64,000 nt of DNA from JANXQG01 sp964615095 (GCA_964615095.1 CAZTPX010000008.1:65127-129126), one strand, 5' to 3'; positions 41,691 through 50,190 are shown, counted from the first letter of the stretch. The notes: a model not told the origin generated them from the letters alone. Made by a program: numbers and translations.

Positions 41691-42116
41691 TCAGGCACGC
41701 TCCATTCTGGCGGGAAAAGGCGGCAGGCCCATGCGCAGCGACTCGCTGCATTCGGCAACCCGCCGTCCAAGGGTGCGATCGACAATCTGTCTCAACTCGG
41801 CCAGGTCATCGGCTTTCGCGACACATGCCGTGGCCAACAGCGCGCGGTCGTCGCGCAGGCAATCCTCGTCATGCGCGGTGAAAAGGATCACCGGCGTCCG
41901 GGGGGAAAGACTCTTGATTTGCGCAAGCGTATCCAGCCCGCTGCAGCGAGGCATGGAAATGTCGAGGATCGCCAGGTCCGGCGTTTCCGCGATGAACATT
42001 TCCAGGGCCTCGACCCCGTCGCGTGCGAGGACTACGCGATATCCTTCGTCTGTAAACGCCGCGCGGCAGTACTCGCGGATGTTCTTGTGGTCGTCGGCAA
42101 AGAGAATGGTTTTCAT
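41691..42116 (-). CDS. Single-domain response regulator
   Basis: 141-aa receiver-only protein: acidic pair D8/D9 in FADDHKN, phospho-acceptor D52 in LAILDISMPRCSG, Thr in VILFTAHD and Lys in CVAKADDLAEL. A 20-residue tail has no domain. Lies between the CsrA-BON gene and a small exported protein, all on the minus strand, 109 bp and 57 bp from its neighbours. No kinase adjacent. Confidence 0.88.
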   Translation of the reverse strand: MKTILFADDHKNIREYCRAAFTDEGYRVVLARDGVEALEMFIAETPDLAILDISMPRCSGLDTLAQIKSLSPRTPVILFTAHDEDCLRDDRALLATACVAKADDLAELRQIVDRTLGRRVAECSESLRMGLPPFPARMERA

Positions 42117-42173
42117 TCGGAAGAATACTCACGTTGTCTTGTAGTTCTCGTAAGAATCGTCAGGAAACCGGCT

Positions 42174-42626
42174 TTATTTTGAAAATGTATCCGCGGCGAA
42201 CATGTCAGTGACTTTTCGCTCCTCATGTTCGATCTTGAGCCAGTCCAGCCAGCCGTGGGCCTTTGCCGCCTCGGTCGCGTGATGCTCAGCCCGGGCCGCA
42301 CAGCGACGCACTTGCTCATCGCTGGTTCCCTCTCCAAACAGCACTTTGACCCGAATCGTGTCCGGTTTAGACGCGTCGTACAAATAATGCACGGCAACTC
42401 CGCCCGTCACGCGCTGGCTGTTGGCCAACGCCTGGCGGGAATTGAGCAGCAGACACAACCACTCGCCTTTCGTCGGAGTGTAAGGTGATGCGCCTCTTCG
42501 ATCCTTGTCGGATCCAGTTTGAGAGGCAGCTAGCAACGTCGCCACAAACAGCGATGCCGCGCCACAAGACACAATCCAAACAACGGTCCGCCAAGCGAAC
42601 CGCGACCGATTTGCCGATGCGTTCAT
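42174..42626 (-). CDS. Small exported protein of unknown function, sigma-54 promoter
   Basis: 150-aa protein started at the ATG at 42626, with GGAGGT upstream. A hydrophobic segment (TVVWIVSCGAASLFVATLLAAS, about 13-34) acts as signal peptide or anchor. The mature part (GEWLCLLLNSRQALANSQRVTGGVAVHYLYDASKPDTIRVKVLFGEGTSDEQVRRCAARAEHHA) has no domain I recognise. Its upstream region has a near-consensus sigma-54 promoter with paired activator sites that matches those of the PRC-barrel gene and the RND permease gene, so the three are probably co-regulated. Confidence 0.75.
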   Translation of the reverse strand: MNASANRSRFAWRTVVWIVSCGAASLFVATLLAASQTGSDKDRRGASPYTPTKGEWLCLLLNSRQALANSQRVTGGVAVHYLYDASKPDTIRVKVLFGEGTSDEQVRRCAARAEHHATEAAKAHGWLDWLKIEHEERKVTDMFAADTFSK

Positions 42627-42672
42627 GGGGCTACCTCCGGTAAAGCAGGAATTGTTGTATGGTCCCCGGGTA

Positions 42673-42688
42673 AGCATTCCCCGTGCCA
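42673..42688 (-). promoter_or_regulatory. Sigma-54 promoter of the small exported protein
   Basis: Minus strand TGGCACGGGGAATGCT matches TGGCACG-N4-TTGCW with one mismatch (ATGC) and exact GG-to-GC spacing. Start of transcription would fall near 42662, 36 bases before the ATG. Confidence 0.8.
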
Positions 42689-42786
42689 GATTGCCGTATG
42701 TTTCCGATAAGGAGCGTAAGTTTCAATGCTCTCGCAGTTTAGGAAAAGAATAATCCTGGCTGCGGACGTCCAGGTTCGCTCTTGCC

Positions 42787-42831
42787 GTCCAGGTTTGGAC
42801 GGCGGTTCCGGGAAATCGTCCGAAAACCGAC
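42787..42831 (-). promoter_or_regulatory. Paired upstream activator sites (promoter 1)
   Basis: Dyads GTCCAGGTTTGGAC (42787-42800) and GTCCGAAAACCGAC (42818-42831), 31 bp apart start to start; the nearer one lies 99 bp from the -24 element. Confidence 0.75.
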
Positions 42832-42855
42832 GCTGGCCCTGGAGGGAGCCGTTAC

Positions 42856-42979
42856 ACTGTTCGCGGGCGAAAATGATCGAAACCCGACGCGTAAGCGAGG
42901 AATCTAATCCGTTACCTCGCTTACGCATCGGGTTACGACCGCCACCTAGAAGAACGTATCATTTTCGCCCGCGAACAGT
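42856..42979. repeat. Nested inverted repeat, 22-bp perfect outer arms
   Basis: Outer arms 42856-42877 and 42958-42979 pair without mismatch; inner arms CCCGACGCGTAAGCGAGG (42883-42900) and 42915-42932 pair with one mismatch and belong to the AACCCGAAGCGTAAGCGA family. It lies between the activator sites of the small exported gene and the 3' end of the PRC-barrel gene, so it may insulate the two units. The spacer 42980-43122 shows nothing else. Confidence 0.85.
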
Positions 42980-43122
42980 ATAAGAAAGCAGCCGGTACAA
43001 GGCATGTGGCGGCTGCTTTTCTCGCGACACCTGTTGCTTCGTGGGTCCCAATCGCGATCGTTCCGTCGTCAACACCGAATCTTGGTCCCCTGGGACCCGC
43101 AAGTCCTCCGAGGCCCGTCCCG

Positions 43123-43566
43123 TCACTCATTGTAGAAATCTTCCAGGTCCTGCGACCATCCAGAGTTCGCGGAGTTCACGCACGGCGGCGGGGCCACGTA
43201 CGTCGGCGGCGGAGCCGCCACGGCAGTTGGTGGGAGCGACGGCGCCGGCATGCTCGGGTTGTCAATCGGACGCGCCGCGGTGTACGTCGTTGGGTGACCC
43301 GAGCCGGCGGCTACCGCGTCGAGAACGACAAAAGTAATCTGACCGGTCTTCGCGTCGAGCAATACGTCTTTGATCCGGCCGATTTTTTGGCCCTGCGAAT
43401 CAAGCACCGTCGTGCCCGTCAGCGCAGAGACCCGAATGGTCCCTGCCGAGCCTTGCATCGGCGACCGGTCTTGGCCGATGTTTGGCGCCGCCGCGCTTGC
43501 CAGCGATGCTCCCAAAAGAAGCACTGCGGCAAAGGCAGCCAGTGAAAAAGTCCAACGCGCGATCAT
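43123..43566 (-). CDS. Exported PRC-barrel domain protein, sigma-54 promoter
   Basis: 147-aa protein with AAAGGGG upstream of the ATG at 43566. Signal peptide MIARWTFSLAAFAAVLLLGASLASA. Residues about 43-85 form a PRC-barrel (RVSALTGTTVLDSQGQKIGRIKDVLLDAKTGQITFVVLDA). The rest is Pro/Ala-rich with a short acidic C-terminus (LEDFYNE). Exported PRC-barrel proteins are often stress-related and their partners unknown. Controlled by a sigma-54 promoter with paired dyads like those at the neighbouring small exported gene and the RND operon. Confidence 0.87.
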   Translation of the reverse strand: MIARWTFSLAAFAAVLLLGASLASAAAPNIGQDRSPMQGSAGTIRVSALTGTTVLDSQGQKIGRIKDVLLDAKTGQITFVVLDAVAAGSGHPTTYTAARPIDNPSMPAPSLPPTAVAAPPPTYVAPPPCVNSANSGWSQDLEDFYNE

Positions 43567-43623
43567 GTTCTACCCCTTTCAAAAAGTGTTAGATAACCGT
43601 TGTCAACGCGTTAGCTGTTCGTT

Positions 43624-43639
43624 AGCATTCCCCGTGCCA
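43624..43639 (-). promoter_or_regulatory. Sigma-54 promoter of the PRC-barrel gene
   Basis: Minus strand TGGCACGGGGAATGCT, identical over 16 bases to the promoter at 42673-42688. Predicted start near 43613, 47 bases before the ATG. Confidence 0.8.
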
Positions 43640-43738
43640 ATTCGAAGCATGCTTCCGCCATGGAACCACAAGTGCTGACGCTGCCGCAAGTTAGGACCGC
43701 GGCAATCCTGACGAAAGACTCTGATGCGCCTCTCTGCC

Positions 43739-43784
43739 GTCCAGATTTGAACGGAGGCAACAAAAAAAGTGTCGGAATATGGAC
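43739..43784 (-). promoter_or_regulatory. Paired upstream activator sites (promoter 2)
   Basis: Dyads GTCCAGATTTGAAC (43739-43752) and GTCGGAATATGGAC (43771-43784), 32 bp apart; the nearer one lies 100 bp from the -24 element. Confidence 0.72.
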
Positions 43785-43865
43785 GGAAGCCTGGGAGAGA
43801 GCGCGTTGCGGTTTCGGTCGCTTCACGTTGATCAGCAACGACTTACAAGATTTCCGTCGAACACA

Positions 43866-44240
43866 ATGCACACGCCCGACCGAGAGGCATGGTATTTGCG
43901 TCAAGTCCTTGTAAGTGTCCGCAGGGGCTCCGCCCCTTCAGCCGGAATGGCTATCGATTTGCGGGATGAGGCCATCCGCCATTTGGAAGTGACGGTCGTG
44001 TTAGCGCCGAGGACTGGTGAATACCTGTGCGCGTGGGCCGAGGCCTACGAATTGGCTGCGAGGAATGAAGAGAGCCTCGCCGTAATCCAGTGGGCCATTA
44101 CTCTGAACCCTGCCGTAGACAAGTATTACCGAGTGCTAGCCAGTGTTGCCTCGAAAACAGGGGCCTACCGCCTGTATAACCAGGGCCTACTGGGAATGGT
44201 CGGGAGCAGCGGATGTTGCAGTCATGTCCACAAATCATAA
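43866..44240 (+). CDS. Possible short TPR-like protein or fragment
   Basis: Frame from the ATG at 43866 (or 43947) contains helices that look like parts of TPR units (EAIRHLEVTVVLAPRTGEYLCAWAEAYELAARNEESLAVIQWAITLNPAVDKYYRVLA). No clear ribosome site and no signal peptide. The C-terminus is Cys/His-containing and unlike a TPR. May be a real small protein, or a decayed relative of the TPR gene at 35087 or the Gly-rich/TPR family. Lies just upstream of paralogue 2. Confidence 0.4.
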   Translation: MHTPDREAWYLRQVLVSVRRGSAPSAGMAIDLRDEAIRHLEVTVVLAPRTGEYLCAWAEAYELAARNEESLAVIQWAITLNPAVDKYYRVLASVASKTGAYRLYNQGLLGMVGSSGCCSHVHKS

Positions 44241-44273
44241 AGAGAGAAATCCTTCCTACGAAAGGGGAAAACC

Positions 44274-45332
44274 ATGTCCAGGAAACTACTTTTCGGAAGA
44301 GCGTCGTTGATCGCGATCTTGCTTGTCGCGCTCTCAACCGGTGTGTCGTTTGCGCGCGGAGGTGGAGGCGGAGGTCATGGAGGAGGCGGAGGCTTTGGCG
44401 GAGGTGGATTTCGTGGGGGTGGTTGGGGTGGAGGTTATAGAGGCGGGATGCGGGCCGGCTCGTTCGGTTCCATCGCCCCGTCCCACGCCTTCAGCGGTGG
44501 TGAATTTGGCCGCGCCGGAACAGGTATGGGCTATGGCGGCCACTTTGGCAACGGTTACGGCGGATACGGCAACCGATACGGCAGCTACTTTGGCCGCGGC
44601 GGTTACGGCGGCTATGGTGGTTGGGGGTGGGGCGGTTACGGGTTGGGCTGGGGTTTGGATTGGGGGTATCCGTATGATTATGATTACGGCTACTACTACC
44701 CAGACACGGGTGACTATTACTATTCCTACGCGCCGACTAGTTCTGTCGACAGCAGCGTGACGGCTCCTCAACAGTTTGCGGACTCAGCAGAAATTGCACC
44801 GACGATCACGTCGGACCCGCAGCAAGGGGCCAACGAAGCCCTTCAGTTCTACTCCGAGGCGCGAGCGGCCTTCCTGCAGGGTGATTACAAAGACGCCCTG
44901 CGTCTGGGAGGCCATGCCGCCGTGGATGCGCCACAGAATCCTAAAGCTCACGAACTGATTTCGTTGGCCTTGTTCGCCTCGGGCAAATATGCCCCCGCGG
45001 CCAGCGAGGCGCATGCGGCGATGGCCTTGGGAACGATTGCCGGCTGGAACGACCTGTACGCCTACTACAACAACGCCGACAAATACACGACTCAGTTGCG
45101 CGCTTTGGAAAAGGCGGTAGCTGCCAATCCCAAGGATGCAGCGGAGCGTTTCCTGCTGGGGTATCACTACTTGATGATCGGTGCCCGCGACAACGCGAAA
45201 ACCGAGCTTGCCGAGGCCGCCAAGTTGACGCCAAAGGACAAGCTTGCCGGCCACTACCTCCAGCAACTCCAGTCGAACTCGCCGCTCACGCCTCCGCAGA
45301 TGGCGGCACGACCACAAGGCAAGGCGCTTTGA
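44274..45332 (+). CDS. Exported Gly/Tyr-rich protein with TPR-like C-terminal domain (paralogue 2)
   Basis: 352-aa protein; GAAAGGGG about 8 bases before the ATG. Signal peptide (FGRASLIAILLVALSTGVSFA), Gly-rich domain (about 27-150; GGGFGGGGFRGGGWGGG, GGYGNRYGSYFGRGGYGGYGG), Tyr/Asp block YPYDYDYGYYYPDTGDYYYSY, then the conserved helical tail (EALQFYSEARAAFLQGDYKDALRLGGHAAVDAPQNPKAHELISLALFASGKYAPAASEAHAAMALG) to the C-terminus. Closest to the next gene, 88 bp downstream. See the paralogue at 35618. Function unknown; the architecture suggests a sticky surface part plus a periplasmic helical domain. Confidence 0.85.
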   Translation: MSRKLLFGRASLIAILLVALSTGVSFARGGGGGGHGGGGGFGGGGFRGGGWGGGYRGGMRAGSFGSIAPSHAFSGGEFGRAGTGMGYGGHFGNGYGGYGNRYGSYFGRGGYGGYGGWGWGGYGLGWGLDWGYPYDYDYGYYYPDTGDYYYSYAPTSSVDSSVTAPQQFADSAEIAPTITSDPQQGANEALQFYSEARAAFLQGDYKDALRLGGHAAVDAPQNPKAHELISLALFASGKYAPAASEAHAAMALGTIAGWNDLYAYYNNADKYTTQLRALEKAVAANPKDAAERFLLGYHYLMIGARDNAKTELAEAAKLTPKDKLAGHYLQQLQSNSPLTPPQMAARPQGKAL

Positions 45333-45420
45333 CGGCGCTGTACATGCCACGGATCAAACACAGGATGAAACACGGAAAGAAAATCCGTGTTTCATCTGTG
45401 GCAAGACAAAGGAGAAAGCC

Positions 45421-46749
45421 ATGTCGAGAGAACTATTCTTTGGAAGAGCGTCGTTTATTGCGGTCGCAATCGTTGCGCTGTGTGCGAGTTTGTCGCTTGC
45501 GCGTGGTGGCGGAGGGCACGGAGGTGGCGGAGGGCATGGAGGAGGAGGAGGCCATGGAGGAGGTTTTCACGGCGGCGGAGGGCATGCAGGCGGTGGTTTT
45601 CGTGGCGGTAGTTCGCACGCCGGGGGCAGCGCGATGCATGCCGGCTCGTTTGGGTCGATCTCCCCTTCACACGCAGGGAGCCGCGGTCAGTTCGCCCACG
45701 GTGGCAACTTCGGCGGTCGCCCTGGAAGTACCTTCGCCGGCCGCGCCGGCAGTGGCTTCGCCGGTCGTGCCGGCAGCGCCTTTGCCGGCCGCTATGGGAA
45801 CAACTTTGCCGGCCGCTCCGGCAATTGGGCCGGCAACCATGCGTGGGACAACTACTTCCGCCGCGGCGGCTACGGTGGCTATGGTGCCTACGGTGGTTAC
45901 GCCGGCTGGGGAGGTTACGGCGGCTATGGTGGTTGGGGGTGGGGCGGTTACGGGCTGGGATGGGGCGGTTATTGGCCCTGGTATGGCGGCTGGGGTTTGG
46001 CTTTGGGGTCATGGGGATACCCCAATAACTACGGCTACTATTATCCCGATGCCAGTTACTATTCCTACACGCCGAACGATTATTCTACCTACGTTCCATC
46101 GGACTATTATTCCTCCTCTGCGCCATCTGTTTATGTTGACGGCAGCGCAGTCGCGAATCAGCAGTTTGCGGACTCATCGGCAATAGCGCCGACGATCGCC
46201 GAGGAAGGCAGCCCGGCAGGCGGTCCTGCCCAGGACCAGTCAGGAACCAGCGAAGCGATGAAGTTCTACTCCGAATCGCGCACGGCCTTCCTGCATGGCG
46301 ATTATCAAAACGCCCTGCGGTTGGCAACCCATGCCGCCGTGGATGCGCCGCAGAATGCCAAAGTCCACGAATTGATTTCATTGGCCTTGTTCGCCTTGGG
46401 AAACTACGGCCCGGCGGCCGGCGAGGCGCATGCGGCGATGGCCTTGGGAACGCTTGCCGACTGGAGTGACTTGTACGCCTATTACAACAACGCCGAGAAG
46501 TACACCACCCAGTTGCGCGCTTTGGAAACGGCGGCGGCCGCCAATCCGAAGGACGCAGCGGACCATTTCCTGTTGGGGTATCACTACTTGATGATCGGCG
46601 CCCGCGACAACGCGAAGACGCAGTTCGCCGGGGCGGTGAAACTGGCGCCAAATGACAAGCTTGCCGGCCACTACCTCCAGGAACTCCAGTCCAACGCGCC
46701 GCTCACGCCTCCGCAGATGGCGTCAAAGCCACAAGGCAGGGAGTTGTAA
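45421..46749 (+). CDS. Exported Gly/Tyr-rich protein with TPR-like C-terminal domain (paralogue 3)
   Basis: 442-aa protein with AAAGGAGAAAG before the ATG at 45421; the frame is open upstream but the extra part overlaps paralogue 2. Signal peptide (FGRASFIAVAIVALCASLSLA), a His/Gly-rich block (GGGGHGGGGGHGGG, GGGHAGGGFRGG), Ser/Ala/Phe/Arg-Gly repeats (NFGGRPGSTFAGRAGSGFAG), a Gly/Tyr/Trp block, then Tyr/Pro stretch and the conserved tail. Longer than paralogues 1 and 2 because of the AGR-G repeats. Tandem to paralogue 2, so probably one transcript and a recent duplication. Confidence 0.85.
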   Translation: MSRELFFGRASFIAVAIVALCASLSLARGGGGHGGGGGHGGGGGHGGGFHGGGGHAGGGFRGGSSHAGGSAMHAGSFGSISPSHAGSRGQFAHGGNFGGRPGSTFAGRAGSGFAGRAGSAFAGRYGNNFAGRSGNWAGNHAWDNYFRRGGYGGYGAYGGYAGWGGYGGYGGWGWGGYGLGWGGYWPWYGGWGLALGSWGYPNNYGYYYPDASYYSYTPNDYSTYVPSDYYSSSAPSVYVDGSAVANQQFADSSAIAPTIAEEGSPAGGPAQDQSGTSEAMKFYSESRTAFLHGDYQNALRLATHAAVDAPQNAKVHELISLALFALGNYGPAAGEAHAAMALGTLADWSDLYAYYNNAEKYTTQLRALETAAAANPKDAADHFLLGYHYLMIGARDNAKTQFAGAVKLAPNDKLAGHYLQELQSNAPLTPPQMASKPQGREL

Positions 46750-46800
46750 GGATCCCACCCTACACTCCTTCCCGATTTGGGGACCGAAATGCCTAACGCC

Positions 46801-46818
46801 CACCACGCAAGCGTGGTG
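46801..46818. terminator. Perfect palindrome between convergent genes
   Basis: CACCACGC-AA-GCGTGGTG lies between the 3' ends of paralogue 3 and the NtrC-type gene. Could end both transcripts, though no T-run is present. Confidence 0.45.
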
Positions 46819-46851
46819 CCCGGCCGCGTTTAAGCATGCCACCCGTCGCCA

Positions 46852-48285
46852 TTAGGGTTCCGGCAAGTCTTCGCGCGCGTGCATCCCAAATTTCTGCATC
46901 CTGGCGTGCAGCGTCGGTCGCGGCATTCCCAACAGCCGCGCAGCATGCGTCTGATTGCCCTGCGATCGCCGCAATGCCTCCACGATCAAAAGCCTCTCCA
47001 CCATCCCCAGCAAATCCTCGCTGGCATGCACGCCACCGTACGAGGTCAAATACGTTTGGACCAGGTTCAACCACTGCTCTTGGCGGGAAGGATTGGCTTC
47101 GCCGGCCGCCGCCTGGGAGTCCGTTCTCACGGTCCAGGGCAGGTCCTGGGCCTGGATCGTATAGCCTCCGGCAAAGATCATCAGCCGCTGAATCAGGTGT
47201 TCCAGTTCCCGCACGTTGCCCGGCCAGGCGTAATTCACCAGGGCATCGAGCGCATTTTGGGCCAACGGCGGACGTTCGATACCGGCCGCGCGGGCAAAGC
47301 GGCTCAAGAAATAGTCGACCAGAAGGGGAATGTCGTCGCGCCTTTCCCGCAATGGCGCAAGCTGCAAGGTGACCACGTTGAGGCGGTGGTAAAGGTCATC
47401 GCGAAAGCCGCCCGCGGCAATCGCCCGTTCCAAATCGCGGTTGGTGGCGCAGAGCACGCGCACGTCGGACTGGATCGTTTCATTGCCGCCCAGCCGCTGG
47501 AAGGTCCCGTCTTGCAAGACCCGCAGGATCTTGGCCTGGACCATAAGGGGAATGTCGCCGATTTCATCCAGGAGGATCGTCCCGCCGTGGGCTTGTTCGA
47601 ACTTTCCGATCCGCCGCGTCATGGCGCCGGTGAATGCGCCGGGCTCATAACCGAACAACTCGCTTTCCAGGAGCGTTTCGGGGATGGCCGCACAGTTCAC
47701 CACAACCAGCGGCATCTTACTCCTGTGGCTATGCTGATAGATGGCCCGGGCCACCAGTTCCTTTCCTGTGCCCGATTCGCCGCGAATGAGAACGGTCGCA
47801 TCGGTTGGGGCCACCCGCCCGATGGCCTTGTAGAGCTGCTGCATCGGCGGACTGCGGCCCACGATGGCGTCGGCCGGCGGCACGACCGTCTCGGGATCCA
47901 GGGCGAGGCGGCCCTTCATTAGCCGGGCCGCTTCTAGCGCCTTGGCGATGGTACGGAGCATTTCCGCCGGCTCAAAGGGCTTCAACAGGTAATCGTAGGC
48001 CCCGCGCTTCGTGGCCTCGATGGCCGTATCGGTCGTGCCCTGGCCGGTCATGACGATCACGGGCAGCGTCGGCCGTAGCTTCCTGATCCGGGCCAGGGCA
48101 TCTAGGCCGCTCATGCCCGGCAGGCGGATGTCGAGGATCACCAGTTCCACGCCAGCGTCCTGCAGGCGCCGCATGGCCTCTTCCGCGCCGTGCACGCCGA
48201 TGACTTCGTGCCCGCGCGTCGCGAGAATCTCTTCAAACGCCCGCACGACGTTGCGTTCATCGTCAACGACGAGAATCTTGGCCAT
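46852..48285 (-). CDS. NtrC-type sigma-54-dependent response regulator
   Basis: 477-aa protein started at the ATG at 48285, six bases after a GGAGG. Receiver domain with phospho-acceptor D52 (VILDIRLPGMSG) and Lys in YLLKPFEPAEM; AAA+ domain with Walker A GESGTGKE at 169-176, sigma-54 loop GAFTGA at 216-221, ILLDEIGD and WPGNVRELEHL; C-terminal Fis-type HTH (NQTHAARLLGMPRPTLHARMQKFGM). Complete. Overlaps the kinase gene by 23 bp (kinase stop at 48263), so the pair is translationally coupled. It is the best candidate to bind the paired dyads upstream of the three sigma-54 promoters nearby, including the divergent RND operon. Confidence 0.93.
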   Translation of the reverse strand: MAKILVVDDERNVVRAFEEILATRGHEVIGVHGAEEAMRRLQDAGVELVILDIRLPGMSGLDALARIRKLRPTLPVIVMTGQGTTDTAIEATKRGAYDYLLKPFEPAEMLRTIAKALEAARLMKGRLALDPETVVPPADAIVGRSPPMQQLYKAIGRVAPTDATVLIRGESGTGKELVARAIYQHSHRSKMPLVVVNCAAIPETLLESELFGYEPGAFTGAMTRRIGKFEQAHGGTILLDEIGDIPLMVQAKILRVLQDGTFQRLGGNETIQSDVRVLCATNRDLERAIAAGGFRDDLYHRLNVVTLQLAPLRERRDDIPLLVDYFLSRFARAAGIERPPLAQNALDALVNYAWPGNVRELEHLIQRLMIFAGGYTIQAQDLPWTVRTDSQAAAGEANPSRQEQWLNLVQTYLTSYGGVHASEDLLGMVERLLIVEALRRSQGNQTHAARLLGMPRPTLHARMQKFGMHAREDLPEP

Positions 48286-49777
48286 GGCCATCCTCCGAAG
48301 CAATGGGCAACCAAATGGCGAAGGTCGTGCCTTTTTCTGTCGAAGATTCCAACACGAGTCCGCCGCCGTGCGCGGCCATGATCTGGGCGGCAATGCACAG
48401 GCCCAGGCCCGTGCCTTGTTCCTTCGTGGTGAAAAAGGGTTCGAAGATGCGGCACTGGACGTCGGGAGGCATGCCGGGGCCCGAGTCGCGGACCCGCAGG
48501 ACGACCATGGGCCGGCCGTCAGCATCCTTCTCGGCATTCGAAGTGATACGGATTTCACCTCCACCGGCCATGGCGTCCGCGGCGTTGCCCAACAGATTCA
48601 GCAAGACCTGTTTGAGCTGCGCCGCGTCGGCCATGACGGGCGGCAACGGGGAGCGGGGTGTGCAGGTTATCCTGATTTTCTCGCCTTGGAAACGCGGCCC
48701 AAGAAGCTCCTGCGTCTGATCGAGCACCGCGCCGACGTCATGTGGCTGACAATCAAGCGTCCGCGGACGGGAAAACTCAAGGAAATCCCTGACAATGCTC
48801 TCCAACCGCGAAATCTCTTCCGAGATAATACCCAGTTTTCGCGCCAAGTCGGCGTTTCCCTGGACGGCCTCTCGGACCGAGAAGAGCCACATCTTCATGG
48901 CCGTGAGCGGATTGCGGATTTCGTGGGCCACGCTGGCCGCGAGCTTGCCCACGGAGGCAAGCTTCTCGGCGACCAGGAGCTGGTTGCGGCTCCTTTCCAA
49001 TCGAGAGCGCGTATCGCTCACATCCGACATCAAGTTGCGAAGGTGATTTCCCATAATACGCAATTCGTCTTCCTCGGATCCTTTGTCGTGCGCATGGCGA
49101 TCGCCACGGTAGGATTGAGCATCTGCGACCATGCCGCGCAGTGGAAAAAGCACTCGATAGAAAAACAGCCAAAGCAGAAGGCCGCCCAAGAGGAGCGTCA
49201 ACGTGCTGGATACGCCGACCACCCAGGTGCTCTGACGCATCCGGCGGCCGGCCCGCTCGATGCTCTTGCCGCCGGCCTGGGCGTGGATGGCAGCCAACTG
49301 GCCGCAGAGACGGCGGGCTTCCGGGGAAAGGCGGCCCTCGACCTCCGTGAACAGGATTTTCTTGGCCCGTTGCGTTTCGCCTCGCTTGTCAAGTGCCAGC
49401 ACTTCTTCCCATCGGGCCTGGAGGTCGGCCAAGGTCGTCTTGAATTGGGAAATGGCGTCCGTTTCTTCGTTTGAAACGGGAATCGTATCGTCGATTGCCG
49501 CCGTCCAGTCTCGAAAACGAGGTTCCAAGTCGCGGAATCTGTTCTCCCAAGCCGGGTTGCCCTTGTCCAGAAGACATGAGGCAATCAGGTTGTTACCCTC
49601 CAGGATCGCTGTTTCCACCTCTTCGGCGCGGAGGCTGGGAAGATTCTGCTGGATGGCCTCTTGCAGGCGAAAGTGGACGCGCAAGGCGGCGTATAAGGTT
49701 ACGAGGCTGCTCAGGATTGCGAGCGCGACGACCCCCAGGATCGTCATGGAGAACTTCGTTGCTAGACTCCAACGCAT
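48263..49777 (-). CDS. Sensor histidine kinase (NtrB/AtoS-like)
   Basis: 504-aa membrane kinase; AAGGA 8 bases before the ATG at 49777. Transmembrane segments at about 10-32 and 185-208 enclose a helical periplasmic sensor domain rich in charged residues (four-helix-bundle type). HAMP-like linker, then the phospho-acceptor motif VAHEIRNPLTAMKMW with H285, N box NLLGNAADAM, G1 RDSGPGMP, F box FEPFFTTK and G2 GTGLGL. The partner regulator is the overlapping NtrC-type gene. The sensed signal is unknown; the position next to efflux and envelope genes suggests an envelope or toxic-compound signal (inference). Confidence 0.92.
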   Translation of the reverse strand: MRWSLATKFSMTILGVVALAILSSLVTLYAALRVHFRLQEAIQQNLPSLRAEEVETAILEGNNLIASCLLDKGNPAWENRFRDLEPRFRDWTAAIDDTIPVSNEETDAISQFKTTLADLQARWEEVLALDKRGETQRAKKILFTEVEGRLSPEARRLCGQLAAIHAQAGGKSIERAGRRMRQSTWVVGVSSTLTLLLGGLLLWLFFYRVLFPLRGMVADAQSYRGDRHAHDKGSEEDELRIMGNHLRNLMSDVSDTRSRLERSRNQLLVAEKLASVGKLAASVAHEIRNPLTAMKMWLFSVREAVQGNADLARKLGIISEEISRLESIVRDFLEFSRPRTLDCQPHDVGAVLDQTQELLGPRFQGEKIRITCTPRSPLPPVMADAAQLKQVLLNLLGNAADAMAGGGEIRITSNAEKDADGRPMVVLRVRDSGPGMPPDVQCRIFEPFFTTKEQGTGLGLCIAAQIMAAHGGGLVLESSTEKGTTFAIWLPIASEDGHGQDSRR

Positions 49778-49824
49778 TTGCCGTCCTTACAGCGATAGTA
49801 CCCGGGCAACAAAGTAGATAAATA

Positions 49825-49996
49825 CCAATCCGATGCGCGGAGCGATGGCCCCTCGCTTGCGCTTCGGCTTGGTGTGAGGGGATCTTCCATGCCCGGGTCG
49901 TACCGCACGCGGTTGAAATTGGCCCAATCCATACTAAGCGCGAAGCCTAAGCGAGGCAACGACTTCCGATCCTCGCGTATGCTTCGCGCTTAGTAT
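49825..49996. repeat. Two inverted repeats of the GAAGCGTAAGCGA family
   Basis: First repeat 49825-49874 (about 20-bp imperfect arms around TGGCCCC). Second repeat: 49931-49956 pairs with 49971-49996 with two mismatches over 26 bases. They lie between the kinase start and the paired activator sites, in the divergent spacer. Confidence 0.8.
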
Positions 49997-50048
49997 TGCC
50001 TACCTGTCCTGCCAGGGCAATACCTTCCGCCACAAAGACTCCTTACGT

Positions 50049-50093
50049 GTCCATTTTCTGACAATTGTGTGCCGTCACCGTCGAAATCCGGAC
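50049..50093 (+). promoter_or_regulatory. Paired upstream activator sites (promoter 3)
   Basis: Dyads GTCCATTTTCTGAC (50049-50062) and GTCGAAATCCGGAC (50080-50093), 31 bp apart; the nearer one ends 99 bp before the -24 element. Same spacing as at promoters 1 and 2. A related but one base longer dyad (GTCATATTCTCTGAC) lies at 50135-50149. Confidence 0.75.
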
Positions 50094-50190
50094 ACCGAGG
50101 CACGAACCTGAGAAGGTTTCCTGGGATTAGCGATGTCATATTCTCTGACAGCATCGTGACTTCCACCAAATATTAGAAAAATACTGCAAG

